A stretch of DNA of 64,000 bases from Legionella brunensis (GCF_001467025.1 NZ_LNXV01000033.1:213966-277965), one strand, 5' to 3'. Numbered from the stretch's first letter, positions 17,974 to 27,478 are shown. Notes: generated by a model from the sequence alone, not told the origin. A program made the numbers and translations.

Positions 17974-19581
17974 TTATGCCGTTACCAGATAATCTTTTCC
18001 ATACTGCTCTAAATAATCCGTGTAATTACCAAGAAAATCCTGCACACCATATTGTTCGGTTAATACCATGATACGCGTTGCAATGTCATCAATAAAATAA
18101 CGATTGTGACTGACAAATAATACGGTTCCAGGGAATAGCTGAATTGCTTCGATTAAGGCATCTATCGACTCAAGATCTAAATGGTTGGTTGGCTCATCAA
18201 ATATCAAAACATTATGTTTTTCCAAAATTAATTTAGCCATAATTAAGCGCGCGGACTCTCCACCACTTAATACTGCAATCTTTTTATCAACATCTGCTCC
18301 CCGAAAGAGTACTTGTCCAAGCACTTTCCTAATTTCTTGTCCGGGGGCAGCGATATTATCCTCCATCCATTGTAAAATAGTTTGTTCTGGATCGAGCTGG
18401 GTTCGATAATCTTGGGCAAAATAACCCACGTTTACAGTATCACTCCATTCAAAGTGTCCCTGATCGGAGTGTAATTCCCTTAATAAAATTTTCAATAAGG
18501 TAGATTTTCCAATACCATTGGGTCCTATAATGGCACATTTATCGCCACGTTGTATGGTAACCGATACGTTTTTTAATAACACTCGCTCATCAAATTTTTT
18601 GTGCAACTGCTCTACTTTAACAACCAATTTACCCGAAGATTTCTTTTGCTGAAAATTAAAATAAGGTTTGAAAATATTAGATTCTTTGATCTCAACTAAT
18701 TCGATTCGATCTATCATTTTTTGTCGTGAAGCCGCTTGACTTGCTTTACTTGCTTTTGCGCCAAAGCGATCAACGAAACCTTGTAAAGCATCAATTCGTT
18801 TTTCCTGATTTTTCAACTCACTTTGTTTCAGTCGTAAGCGTTCCTCTTTGGCAAAACAAAATTTATCATAATTTCCTGGATAATCCAGGATCGTATCGTA
18901 GTCAATGTCCAGTATGTTCGTGGAGGTATTATTGAGAAAACTTCTATCATGAGAAATAAAAATCAAGAGTCCTTTAAAAGATGTTTTTAGAAACTCTTCC
19001 AACCATGCAATCGATATAATATCCAAGTGATTGGTTGGCTCATCAAGCAACATAATATCGGGTTGTTGATACAGAACTTGTGCCAATAAAACACGTAATT
19101 TGTAACCACCAGATAAAGCACTTAATCGGCTGTAATGGAACTTTTCGGCAATACCTAAGCCAAGTAATAAATTTTTTACAGTCGACTCGGCCTCATAACC
19201 TCCTTGATTCATGACTATTTCTTCTAATTCGCTCAGACGATAGCCATCTTCTTCAGTAAACGTTTCTTTAGAATATAAGCTCTCTTTTTCAGTCAACGCA
19301 TCCCACAAAACGGAGTTTCCACGAATCACAACATCAACAAGACGCTCCTGTTCATAACGGAAGTGATCTTGCTTCAAGATACCTATTTTATGATTTTTTG
19401 CTTTTTCAACTGAGCCATGTGATGCTTGCTCTTCGCCTGCTAATATTTTTAAAAAAGTAGACTTTCCGGTGCCATTGGCACCGACAACTCCATAACGTTG
19501 CGCGGGCAACAAGGTCAAATCCACATTTTGGAATAACGATTTTGATCCAAACAACATGCTTAAACTTTTTACTTCTAACAT
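17974..19581 (-). CDS. ybiT: ABC-F ATPase, YbiT-like
   Basis: The 535-residue soluble protein has two ABC ATPase cassettes and no membrane segments, as ABC-F translation factors do. Cassette one has Walker A GANGTGKST, signature LSGGYK and Walker B LLDEPTNHLD. Cassette two has GPNGIGKST, LSGGES and LIFDEPTNHLD. The linker between them is charged helix. Wording and length fit E. coli YbiT, a ribosome-associated ABC-F protein, better than Uup or EttA. It stands alone, with flanking genes unrelated. Confidence 0.92.
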   Translation of the reverse strand: MLEVKSLSMLFGSKSLFQNVDLTLLPAQRYGVVGANGTGKSTFLKILAGEEQASHGSVEKAKNHKIGILKQDHFRYEQERLVDVVIRGNSVLWDALTEKESLYSKETFTEEDGYRLSELEEIVMNQGGYEAESTVKNLLLGLGIAEKFHYSRLSALSGGYKLRVLLAQVLYQQPDIMLLDEPTNHLDIISIAWLEEFLKTSFKGLLIFISHDRSFLNNTSTNILDIDYDTILDYPGNYDKFCFAKEERLRLKQSELKNQEKRIDALQGFVDRFGAKASKASQAASRQKMIDRIELVEIKESNIFKPYFNFQQKKSSGKLVVKVEQLHKKFDERVLLKNVSVTIQRGDKCAIIGPNGIGKSTLLKILLRELHSDQGHFEWSDTVNVGYFAQDYRTQLDPEQTILQWMEDNIAAPGQEIRKVLGQVLFRGADVDKKIAVLSGGESARLIMAKLILEKHNVLIFDEPTNHLDLESIDALIEAIQLFPGTVLFVSHNRYFIDDIATRIMVLTEQYGVQDFLGNYTDYLEQYGKDYLVTA

Positions 19582-20059
19582 TGACCCTGCCTCACTTTGC
19601 CTATTTCAAAGAAGAACCCTTGCTTGTGCCTCAAAGAAGCTTAAGGTGTCTTACCTGTGTATATCTTCAGATTGACATATGGATATCTCGCAACACCCAT
19701 TGCATCAAAATGCTTGCACTTGTAAATTGAACACAATGACTTTGATTAAATCTATTTGCTTATTTTATGTTATTTTACCATTAGTTAAGGCAATTAGCAT
19801 GCAACTTAATATTTTTAGATTAGCTTAATGTTTCTTTGTATAGAGCACAGATAAAAAGAAAGAGTCCCTAGGCTATGTTTCTCACCGCTTTTACGATGGT
19901 AAATTTAGTTTGCAAATTTCGATATTTTGCCAAAACGATCAATGTATTTTTAGAGATTTAAATCCTGAACAATTAGAGAAAATAAATAAAAGTGTAGATT
20001 GCTAATCCTTGATTAGGCTTTGCTGCATCAAGGCTACATTGAATTGATTATACAGAACA
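19582..20059. other. Intergenic region with a possible gene scrap
   Basis: Mostly non-coding. At about 19853-20005 the plus strand can be read as SLGYVSHRFYDGKFSLQISI and a further 25 residues to TAA, but no start codon exists, so this is at best the end of a lost gene. The rest shows no RNA gene or repeat. Confidence 0.4.
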
Positions 20060-20087
20060 CCCGGATTACGACTTCGTCTTATCCGGG
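20060..20087. terminator. Hairpin between ybiT and the LRR gene
   Basis: CCCGGAT at 20060-20066 pairs with ATCCGGG at 20081-20087 around an inner GAC-TTC-GTC. It lies 16 bases past the stop of the minus-strand LRR gene, where a terminator would be, though a T-run is lacking. The core resembles the element at 17142-17195. Confidence 0.5.
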
Positions 20088-20102
20088 CTTCTCAATCATG
20101 AA

Positions 20103-20870
20103 TTACCCCGCGAAAGCTATGGTCTCTTTTGCTATTTCCCAATCAGCTTCATCATAACTGACTACATATTCAGAAAAAAGCCTGTAATTATGTACATTAA
20201 AATTACTTAACGTGTGAGAAGCAATTTTTTCCGTAAGCTCTTGCGGCAATTTTCCTAGTGAGCATGCATCCATACGTTCTTCCTCATGAGCAAGAACACT
20301 GCTGCTCCATGATCGCTGTGCTTGAAAAAACGAACGGGCTAACAGCATACTGTTCATGACTGGTAACTTAACTCTATTTCTATGAGCAATCTTGGCAACA
20401 GTATTCATAAACTCATTGCCTAAATGTTGTTGGGGAATAATAATTTCAGTGAGCGTGGTATTTTTCTTTAAGGCAGCAAGGAATGGTTGGCGTTCATCAG
20501 GCCGAATCGATAATTTCAATTTAGTTCTGGTTCTATTATTCTCTGCTAACGCGATAGCACCCGCTGTTTCAATTTTATTACCAGCAATATTCAATTCAGC
20601 AATGCTTTCATTGCGAGCCAATATTTTTGCTCCTTTTGCGCCAATTTTGTTAGCGGCGACCAGCAAAGTGGTAATGGTTTTAGTGCCAGCTAGCATTTCT
20701 GCTCCTGCATCACCTATTTTATTTCCAATAACATCCAAAGTGGTGATGTGTGGATTTTTACTTAAAAAATCACAAATTAATGGAACATCCTTATCATTAA
20801 TAGTTAAAGAGCGCAGACGGAGTGTTGTACCACTAACACCCGCTTGAATTGTTTTAAGGGTTAAGGACAT
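20103..20870 (-). CDS. Leucine-rich-repeat protein, candidate effector with F-box-like tail
   Basis: The 255-residue protein has three ribonuclease-inhibitor-type leucine-rich repeats between about residues 40 and 115, each built on ITTLDVIGNKIGDAGAEMLA-like units. A helical middle follows. Near residue 207 the stretch LGKLPQELTEKIASHTL resembles the start of an F-box (LPxEL..I). LRR proteins of this kind in Legionella are often Dot/Icm effectors acting on host ubiquitin pathways, but here both the F-box and the secretion are inference. No signal peptide or membrane segment is seen. Confidence 0.75.
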   Translation of the reverse strand: MSLTLKTIQAGVSGTTLRLRSLTINDKDVPLICDFLSKNPHITTLDVIGNKIGDAGAEMLAGTKTITTLLVAANKIGAKGAKILARNESIAELNIAGNKIETAGAIALAENNRTRTKLKLSIRPDERQPFLAALKKNTTLTEIIIPQQHLGNEFMNTVAKIAHRNRVKLPVMNSMLLARSFFQAQRSWSSSVLAHEEERMDACSLGKLPQELTEKIASHTLSNFNVHNYRLFSEYVVSYDEADWEIAKETIAFAG

Positions 20871-20992
20871 GAGTATTTTCTCCCACAGTAAAAATCATTA
20901 ATTAGCGATAAGGTAAGCACTCAAAAGATTAGATTTATTTAAGGAAAAGGAAGTAATTCTCGCTGAATAAATCACTTTACATGATTACCTCA

Positions 20993-21070
20993 GCGACAAA
21001 CCCGGTTACTCATTAAAACTAGGTGCTAACACCAGTCCTCCTGACCATCCTTGAGGAGAAGATAAGTCGC
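20993..21070. other. Possible structured RNA in the 400-base divergent intergenic region
   Basis: Short stems combine into a three-way shape: outer GCGAC/GTCGC (20993-20997 with 21066-21070), a hairpin ACT.GGTG-CTAA-CACC.AGT (21018-21036), and CTCCT/AGGAG (21038-21042 with 21054-21058). It lies about 200 bases before the kinase-LuxR gene (plus) and 120 before the LRR gene (minus), so the strand is unknown. No known riboswitch class was recognised. The rest of 20871-21272 holds no gene. Confidence 0.35.
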
Positions 21071-21272
21071 GACAAAAAATCATTTATACAATGTTTCTTG
21101 CATGCATATACTAGTATGAAAAAGATTATGGAAATATTAAGAATGGATTAAAAATTAATCTACCAACTAAGTATTTATACGAATTATTTTATTACGGCTA
21201 AATTAGTATACTAAATAAACCAATAGATCATAAATTTATTATATGACATTGACTAATATTTGGTAGGAAATA

Positions 21273-22043
21273 ATGAATCAGACTAAATGCATACTTATTG
21301 TCGGGCAACCCGGCGCAGGAAAATCTTTATTGGCTAAAACACTCGCCGATAAACTCGGTTGGACCTTTATTGATGCTGACTTTGGATTAGAGTTTAAAAT
21401 AGGCCTCGAAATAAACAGTATCCTGGGTAAACAAGGGAGTCTTTTATTTCAAAATTGTCAAAGAGATATCTTAAGTACATTATTGAGTCGTGAAAATATT
21501 GTAGTTACCACGGATGGAAGTATTGTCGATAGTGAAATAAATCGACAGCTTCTTTCATCTGAGTTTGTTTGCTTTCTTGATGTGAGTTTACAGACTCAGT
21601 TAGATAGAATCACTAGAAATTCCTTGCCTTTAATGCAAAAAAATAGCGTTGGAGATTTTTTAGAAAACCTTCATACCGCACGCGACCATCTTTATCAAGA
21701 AATCAGTAGCATTACGATAAATTCTGACGACAGCGCTCTTGAAAAGCATGTCGAGAGCCTTATTGAATATCTTGCAAAAAATAATCCAATTAGCACTGAA
21801 ATTTCATATCTTCAATTAAACAATGAGCATAAGATTTTATTTCATAAAACATCGCATAAACCCATACAACTAACTTCACAGCAAGCCATATGCCTTAAAC
21901 TTCTTAGTAATGGTAAATCAGCCAAAGAAATTGCCCGTGATTTGAATATATCCTTTAGAACAGTTGAAGCCCATGTTGCCAAAATAATGAGAATATCAGG
22001 TTGTTCAAACAGTAAGGAGCTTATTTCCCTATATCTATCGTAG
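21273..22043 (+). CDS. Shikimate-kinase-like domain fused to LuxR-type HTH
   Basis: The 256-residue protein starts with a P-loop kinase domain of shikimate-kinase type (Walker A GQPGAGKS, DAD near residue 34, late R..Y motif in ARDHLYQEIS). It ends with a LuxR/GerE HTH (LTSQQAICLKLLSNGKSAKE and AHVAKIMR) at about 200-256. Several catalytic positions differ from true shikimate kinases: the FRxxE motif reads FQNCQRD and the GGG motif reads TDG. It may therefore bind nucleotide or ligand without making shikimate-3-phosphate and act as a transcription regulator. It stands just upstream of the large two-gene operon and could control it. Confidence 0.8.
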   Translation: MNQTKCILIVGQPGAGKSLLAKTLADKLGWTFIDADFGLEFKIGLEINSILGKQGSLLFQNCQRDILSTLLSRENIVVTTDGSIVDSEINRQLLSSEFVCFLDVSLQTQLDRITRNSLPLMQKNSVGDFLENLHTARDHLYQEISSITINSDDSALEKHVESLIEYLAKNNPISTEISYLQLNNEHKILFHKTSHKPIQLTSQQAICLKLLSNGKSAKEIARDLNISFRTVEAHVAKIMRISGCSNSKELISLYLS

Positions 22044-22192
22044 CCGATATTAAAGCAACGTAATATGGGAATCCTCTTCCGGGCAGTGCTTCATCTATCG
22101 AGTGGAGTGCTCCAAACATTTTTTCAAAACTTGTGCAATAATTAAATAATTTCAGTAGAAAGCTTTATCCAGTCTGCGATATGGAGATCATG

Positions 22193-24886
22193 ATGAAAAA
22201 TGGAGCTAAAACTGGAGAGTTTAAAATTTCCTTTACTCAACTTGAAGGGTGCGATTCAAAGCTGGCTATCAATAAGGAACCGTCTGTCATTAGATATAGT
22301 CAGATTTCCCCAATAATAAAGCATGATAAATGCGGTAAGAAAAACCTCTATTTTTATCCTTGTCATCCCTTTCGAAATTTGACAGATAAGCAAAAAGAAA
22401 GTGCAGCCAAAAAAATTGCCGAAAATCTGCATGACAATATCCCTATTATCAACCAGATAAATTCTGGTCTGTTACCTGATCCGTCTTCAAAAAGCAGGGG
22501 CTCTGAAAAAATACAGATACTCGTCAAAAATAAAATTTTAAACCCGAAACAAAAAATAAAATTTGATGAAAACGAAGTACACAAACTCTACCAACAACTT
22601 ATAAGAGATATAGAGGATGATCAAAATAAATTGTTTATTAATAACATCCGCTCTGTAATTCAAATTTCTAAAAAAGATTTACTTGATGTTGATAAATTGT
22701 CTAAAGCAATTGGGGCAAGTTCCCTATTCCAACCTTATTTTTCCTATTCATCAAAATATTCCGTCGGATTATTTGTGACTTATGAACAAGAGTGGCATCA
22801 CCTTGGGTATTCACGCGGAGAATTAATAAAAACATTGGAACTAGCTCCAGGAGAAACTGTAACGTTGGAGTATCACTACTGGGATAAATCCATTATTAAA
22901 AATGAAAATGAATTATCTACTGAGCTTGAACTGAAATCGAGTTCGACTTTAACCCAGCGCGATACAAAACAAATTTTGGATGAGCTTACTGCCAACAATC
23001 AATTGCATCTTAACGGTCATGAAGGAGGAAGCATCAAAATCCCTGATACTCCCATAACCATTGAAGCAGGTGCTGATGGGGGCATATCCTCCCAACTCCA
23101 ACCGCATGTTTCAAATACGATAAGTAATACCATCGAAAGTGTTGTTAGCACTACCAATGATTTTAAGCAAAACAGAAAAGTAAGAATCGAAGAAACCAGA
23201 GACTCTGGAATCGAAAACAAACAAACCCGTGTCGTTTCAAATACAAATAGATGCCATACAGTACAATATAATTATTTTGAAATCATTTCCAACTATAAAA
23301 TTGCCACTCGATTATCGACAATCCGCCCCTGTATTTTACTGCCTTACTCTGTAACCTATGAAAATAAACCATTAACCCCTAAACGCATTGATTATAATTT
23401 CATTCTATGTCAGGAAAATATTCTTAAAGACGCATTGTTGGATAAAATATTTCTTTCTGGATTTGAGGCAGCCAAAAAAATTGCTTCATTCAATAAAGTT
23501 AAAAAATTGCTTGACGGTGACTTCGCTCAAACTGGAAATGATTCACCATCTAATTCTGCTGCAACAACTCAAAGTCTAGAAAAAGAATTTGCAGAATATA
23601 GAAAACAGATTACTGATGATTTTAATAAGATAATCGATTCACAAAAGCCATTTGTTGATTTTGCAAATAGTTTGGATTTGTCAAAAATCGATGACACGGT
23701 TGTCAAAGTTACTGATTTTATCATTGAACTTTTGAACCATCCGAATCGGGCTAGACATGTCTTATATCTGATTTCATTATCTCTCAAGAATGATGCCATA
23801 AACGCTTTGCAAACTTTAAAAAAATCCAAGGATGATAATAAACCTGCTGAAAGAGCGATGATCGATTTCTTTGCCAAGGTTGATGAGAATGATTATCAGT
23901 TTCTAGACCCAGTTTCAGGAGAGATTTCCCAATTCTTCCAATCATTTGGGGTTCCGAATGAGGCGGCAGATTTATTAGCAGGGATTGTTGAATTTTTTTT
24001 AAGCACGCAAGCAGCAGCGATAGCAGGAGCTATCATCGGAACAATAATTGAGCCCGGGATAGGAACAGCAATTGGAGCTGGTATTGGAGCTGCGGTAGGT
24101 GCTGCTCTTGGAGCCGGTGGCGGGGCGTTACTATTATCACTCAGAGACGACGCCGGATTGCATAATGATGTCGAAGCGGCTCAATCCTTCTTTAAAAACA
24201 CGAAATTATCCCCAACCGGTGTAGTGAATGAGAATTTATCAGGCACTTCACCATTACCCTCTTCTACCTATGTCAAAACAATTGCCGATTTTGTTTCCAT
24301 TACCGACATTGCAGATGCGAATGTGGAACTGGAAAGATTAATCTGTCACATAAAATGTAACTTCGAACATTATAAGCAAGCACTCTGGTTAAGCAAAGAC
24401 GCCGATTACAGAACCTATGAATTAATTAAAAGTGGTTTTTTTGACTACGTTATCAATGAAGTGCTCGGCTTTGCAAGCGGATATGTCGCATACCCTCTGC
24501 GAAGTATAGATTTTATTGAAAAGCTTATCGATGTTAAGATTTTGAAATTAAATCTCAAAAAAATTAAAGAAGAATCAAAAGAACAATCCGCCGTTATTAT
24601 GATACCGACTTCTTCAACCATTATTACCGGTCAATTGGGCGAGTGCGATTTGTGCGAAGACTATATTGATAGAAGCAGGGATGCCGATATCAGGCAACAA
24701 AATGCTAAAGCAGCATTGGACGAAGCAGAAGTCGAATACAAGAAAGCTAAAACAAAAATAACCGAACAGGAAGCCTTACGAGTTGAAGCTCGACTAAACG
24801 CCACCCCTCCTGATTTGACCGATCCCATCGAGCATAACAATGCCAAGATCGATATTAATGTTACACATCACGATGATAACCCATAG
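22193..24886 (+). CDS. Large protein with glycine-zipper segment, unknown function
   Basis: About 897 residues from the ATG at 22193, chosen because GGAG lies six bases before it (a further ATG is at 22181). No family function is known to me. Visible parts are a beta-rich segment (YEQEWHHLGYSRGELIKTLE), a conserved-looking block VVSNTNRCHTVQYNYFEI near 355, a coiled-coil stretch around 460-500, and an Ala/Gly-rich glycine zipper at about 605-660 (GAIIGTIIEPGIGTAIGAGI) that could insert into membranes. Near 815 is a CDLC pair, then a charged coiled coil. There is no signal peptide. A pore-forming or secreted toxin-like role is possible. It is 11 bases from the next gene. Confidence 0.75.
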   Translation: MKNGAKTGEFKISFTQLEGCDSKLAINKEPSVIRYSQISPIIKHDKCGKKNLYFYPCHPFRNLTDKQKESAAKKIAENLHDNIPIINQINSGLLPDPSSKSRGSEKIQILVKNKILNPKQKIKFDENEVHKLYQQLIRDIEDDQNKLFINNIRSVIQISKKDLLDVDKLSKAIGASSLFQPYFSYSSKYSVGLFVTYEQEWHHLGYSRGELIKTLELAPGETVTLEYHYWDKSIIKNENELSTELELKSSSTLTQRDTKQILDELTANNQLHLNGHEGGSIKIPDTPITIEAGADGGISSQLQPHVSNTISNTIESVVSTTNDFKQNRKVRIEETRDSGIENKQTRVVSNTNRCHTVQYNYFEIISNYKIATRLSTIRPCILLPYSVTYENKPLTPKRIDYNFILCQENILKDALLDKIFLSGFEAAKKIASFNKVKKLLDGDFAQTGNDSPSNSAATTQSLEKEFAEYRKQITDDFNKIIDSQKPFVDFANSLDLSKIDDTVVKVTDFIIELLNHPNRARHVLYLISLSLKNDAINALQTLKKSKDDNKPAERAMIDFFAKVDENDYQFLDPVSGEISQFFQSFGVPNEAADLLAGIVEFFLSTQAAAIAGAIIGTIIEPGIGTAIGAGIGAAVGAALGAGGGALLLSLRDDAGLHNDVEAAQSFFKNTKLSPTGVVNENLSGTSPLPSSTYVKTIADFVSITDIADANVELERLICHIKCNFEHYKQALWLSKDADYRTYELIKSGFFDYVINEVLGFASGYVAYPLRSIDFIEKLIDVKILKLNLKKIKEESKEQSAVIMIPTSSTIITGQLGECDLCEDYIDRSRDADIRQQNAKAALDEAEVEYKKAKTKITEQEALRVEARLNATPPDLTDPIEHNNAKIDINVTHHDDNP

Positions 24887-24897
24887 GAATAGGTCAA

Positions 24898-25752
24898 ATG
24901 GCAGATATCAAAAAACCAAACACCGAAACAGGCGTTTCTCCAACAGAGGCAGGAACTGCAAAGGGTGAAAAGGTCACTGTAGTAAAAGGTAAACCCATAC
25001 CCTCAGGACATGATGCTTTGGGTGGTGCATCATCTGAGGAGTTAAATAGGAAATTTTACAGATGGCAAAATGGTACTTTAAAACTAGTAACACAAAGACC
25101 CCCAGTTAAAGGAGTAACCTACTTTGAAGTACTCGATAGGGGGGGCGAAAAAATATTAGCTTTATCTGAGGGCGCTGACGTATCAGCAGGAGAGGTTGAA
25201 AGAGTAAAACAATCCTTACTTAAAGATTTTAAAATTAAAATCAGTAACAGCCGATTCAATTATAAGGGTGTTGCAAGAGGATTTTCGACTTTAGGAGTAT
25301 CAGGAAGTTTAATGATTATAAGCGGCGTACTCGGAGCTATACAATTACTAGAAATACCCGAGCAGATAGATGCCATAAAAGAAACTCAAATAGACCCTAT
25401 TATTGTTGATGTCGCTTTAAAACAAAGCAAGGTCAGCGCTTTGTTAAGCAATAAAAGAAGCACTTTGCAAAAAATTTCATGGGAAGAAGGCACCGAACTA
25501 CACTCTACCAATCTCTTAATTGATACTGAAACCGGAAATATTGCAGCCGTGGTGCTCGAAGCGACTGATGAGCTTGAAGCTGGACAAATAGTTGGTATTG
25601 GCAGATCAAGATTCGTTGCAGAAAATGTTCTGATGAAGTCCAACATGTATAAAGACAATCGCACGAATGATGTTTATTTTCAATCTGAAAGAGGAAATTG
25701 GTTGGTAATTGGACCATCCACCGGTTCATGGGAATTGTTTCCTTTTCAATAA
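24898..25752 (+). CDS. Partner protein with one hydrophobic segment, unknown function
   Basis: A 284-residue protein whose ATG lies 11 bases after the large glycine-zipper gene, behind AGGAATAGG, so the two form an operon. The N-terminus (1-35) is polar and low in complexity. Residues about 128-148 (LGVSGSLMIISGVLGAIQLL) form one membrane segment. The C-terminal half looks beta-rich and ends in Trp-containing motifs (RGNWLVIGPSTGSWELFPFQ). It could be an immunity, chaperone or co-toxin protein for its neighbour. Nothing in the sequence decides which. Confidence 0.7.
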   Translation: MADIKKPNTETGVSPTEAGTAKGEKVTVVKGKPIPSGHDALGGASSEELNRKFYRWQNGTLKLVTQRPPVKGVTYFEVLDRGGEKILALSEGADVSAGEVERVKQSLLKDFKIKISNSRFNYKGVARGFSTLGVSGSLMIISGVLGAIQLLEIPEQIDAIKETQIDPIIVDVALKQSKVSALLSNKRSTLQKISWEEGTELHSTNLLIDTETGNIAAVVLEATDELEAGQIVGIGRSRFVAENVLMKSNMYKDNRTNDVYFQSERGNWLVIGPSTGSWELFPFQ

Positions 25753-25898
25753 AGTGATTTATTTTCCTGGTTAGAGTTTCTGAATTATTTTGCTACAATT
25801 CCACGCTAATTTTCCCACTTTGGATGTATTTTATATTTTTCAAGGTTTTCAATTTAACTTATGAAATAGCTCCAATATAGTTTTTTAAGGTTTTTAAC

Positions 25899-26855
25899 AT
25901 GTTTTTACCCCCTTATTTGCAACCTCTTACTACTCACAAAACCATTGCACAGATGCAAGCATGTGCAAACTTGGCCAGACAAGTATTTGCTAACGAGGCT
26001 GAGGATATTAATTTAATTGACAAATTGCGCGGACAATTATTGCGCACACTGAAAGAGTCATTACAATATAAAGCTATTAATAATGGTCTTTACTACAGGC
26101 TGAGGCAATATGCCTTGAGCTTTTTCACCTCGCCTCAGCCTATTTCCAGCTTTGAAAGCTTACCAACAACAACGATTCAAGCCGTCGAAAATGCAATTAT
26201 TATCGCTTTAGAAGGCTTGGCAGAAAACTATCCAATTAAGGACGTTGACCCCATTGACCTCAATCCGATTGATGATGATGACATCTATTTTCTAAGTCTA
26301 CAGGGACGAAAATACCGTCTTGAATCATTAGTTTCCTGGATTAAATTTCGTAAAGCATTTATTTATCCAGATAATAACGACGACATGTTTTTGCAAGATA
26401 TCGCTAAATTAAAGCAATTATGTACTCTTCAGGGAGTATCATTAGAACCTACAAAAAGCTATTCCTCAACGTTGCAAGCAGCAATTCTTGAGGCTGGCTT
26501 TTCTGTCGAAGAAATGAAGGATTTAGTGGTGCCAGAACTGCATAAAAATCATATTAATGCATTGCAGATGCTTACAACCAAATATCATTTTAGCCATATA
26601 GATGCGATTACAGAACTTCAAAAATTAAATTACGAGCAAGCGGAAGCTTTAAATGTTTTATATGAGTACGGATTACGAGGAGATCATTTAAGAAATCTAT
26701 CTATTGCCGAAAGTGAGTTTAGCGCTCATCATACGGCTGTATTACAATTGCTCGTGCATGATAGGAACTACGACATTGATATGGCAGTAAATGCAATATC
26801 AGATTGTGATATTGAAGAAGTGCAAAAATTCTATTCTACCTCTCCGAATTTATAA
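25899..26855 (+). CDS. Candidate effector with degenerate U-box-like segment and helical repeats
   Basis: The 318-residue soluble protein has a segment at about 118-165 (DPIDLNPIDDDDIYFLSLQG then RKYRLESLVSWIKF and FIYP) whose order recalls a U-box fold. It is degenerate, so this is only a resemblance. The C-terminal half contains three or more helical units of about 35 residues built on hNALQMLTTKYHF / EALNVLYEYGL / TAVLQLLVHDRNY. Such helical repeats and ubiquitin-ligase-like pieces are common in Legionella effectors. It is single, and a strong hairpin follows it. Confidence 0.65.
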   Translation: MFLPPYLQPLTTHKTIAQMQACANLARQVFANEAEDINLIDKLRGQLLRTLKESLQYKAINNGLYYRLRQYALSFFTSPQPISSFESLPTTTIQAVENAIIIALEGLAENYPIKDVDPIDLNPIDDDDIYFLSLQGRKYRLESLVSWIKFRKAFIYPDNNDDMFLQDIAKLKQLCTLQGVSLEPTKSYSSTLQAAILEAGFSVEEMKDLVVPELHKNHINALQMLTTKYHFSHIDAITELQKLNYEQAEALNVLYEYGLRGDHLRNLSIAESEFSAHHTAVLQLLVHDRNYDIDMAVNAISDCDIEEVQKFYSTSPNL

Positions 26856-26866
26856 TTTAATAGTAA

Positions 26867-26884
26867 GTCAGGCCTTGGCCTGAC
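26867..26884. terminator. Terminator hairpin
   Basis: A perfect 8-bp stem, GTCAGGCC-TT-GGCCTGAC, lies 11 bases after the stop of the preceding plus-strand gene and is followed by ATTTCTCTATTT. It lies between convergent genes and may work on both strands. Confidence 0.75.
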
Positions 26885-26930
26885 ATTTCTCTATTTATCT
26901 TACTGCATTTTTAATTTGGACATGCTCAAT

Positions 26931-27332
26931 CTAGCTTGGTAATTCATCAAATCGTCGCAAATCCTTTATCTTATCTTCCCAAGATGAGCGACTAGCACAG
27001 AAGATATGAGCCGTTGGCACGAGAGAAGAATCCTCATCCAGTGTACCTGCTGGTAAAACCACATAACTATTCTCATTTCTAGGCAGTGGGCTGCCACAAG
27101 TCTTGCAGAATGCCCGTTCTTTTCGTGTCCCTTCTAACTGAAAATAACTGATATTGTTATTGCCCCTCTCCCACGATAACCGAGACCCATTAAAGAAAAC
27201 AGTAGCGCCATGAATCGTACCAGTTTCTTTTCTGCAGCGACTACAGTGACACAGATACATTGCCGTTGGCTTTTCTCCTGTTATGACATAGCGGCAAGCT
27301 CCACATAAACATTCACCCGTAAATTGATTCAT
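26931..27332 (-). CDS. GFA/CENP-V domain zinc protein
   Basis: The 133-residue protein has the cysteine pattern of the GFA (glutathione-dependent formaldehyde-activating, CENP-V) family: GECLCGACRY near residue 8, CHCSRCRK near 28, and AFCKTCGSPL near 95. These bind structural and catalytic zinc. Many members have no proven activity with formaldehyde, so the biochemical role is open. It stands alone between convergent and divergent genes. Confidence 0.88.
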   Translation of the reverse strand: MNQFTGECLCGACRYVITGEKPTAMYLCHCSRCRKETGTIHGATVFFNGSRLSWERGNNNISYFQLEGTRKERAFCKTCGSPLPRNENSYVVLPAGTLDEDSSLVPTAHIFCASRSSWEDKIKDLRRFDELPS

Positions 27333-27478
27333 TTTAAGCTCCCTATTTTGAGCCTTATTCCCACAAAATATCTCAATAATACCTTACATAAGTCTTTTGT
27401 AGAATTCTTTAAGACTACATTTTGTACTATATTTGTACAGTAAGGAGTTAAAAGGGATTTAATACGGAGGGAACTAAA

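Noticed and set aside
20993..21070. Known riboswitch (c-di-GMP-I, TPP, glycine, cobalamin)
   Set aside because: The stems are there, but none of the conserved core sequences of those classes is present.
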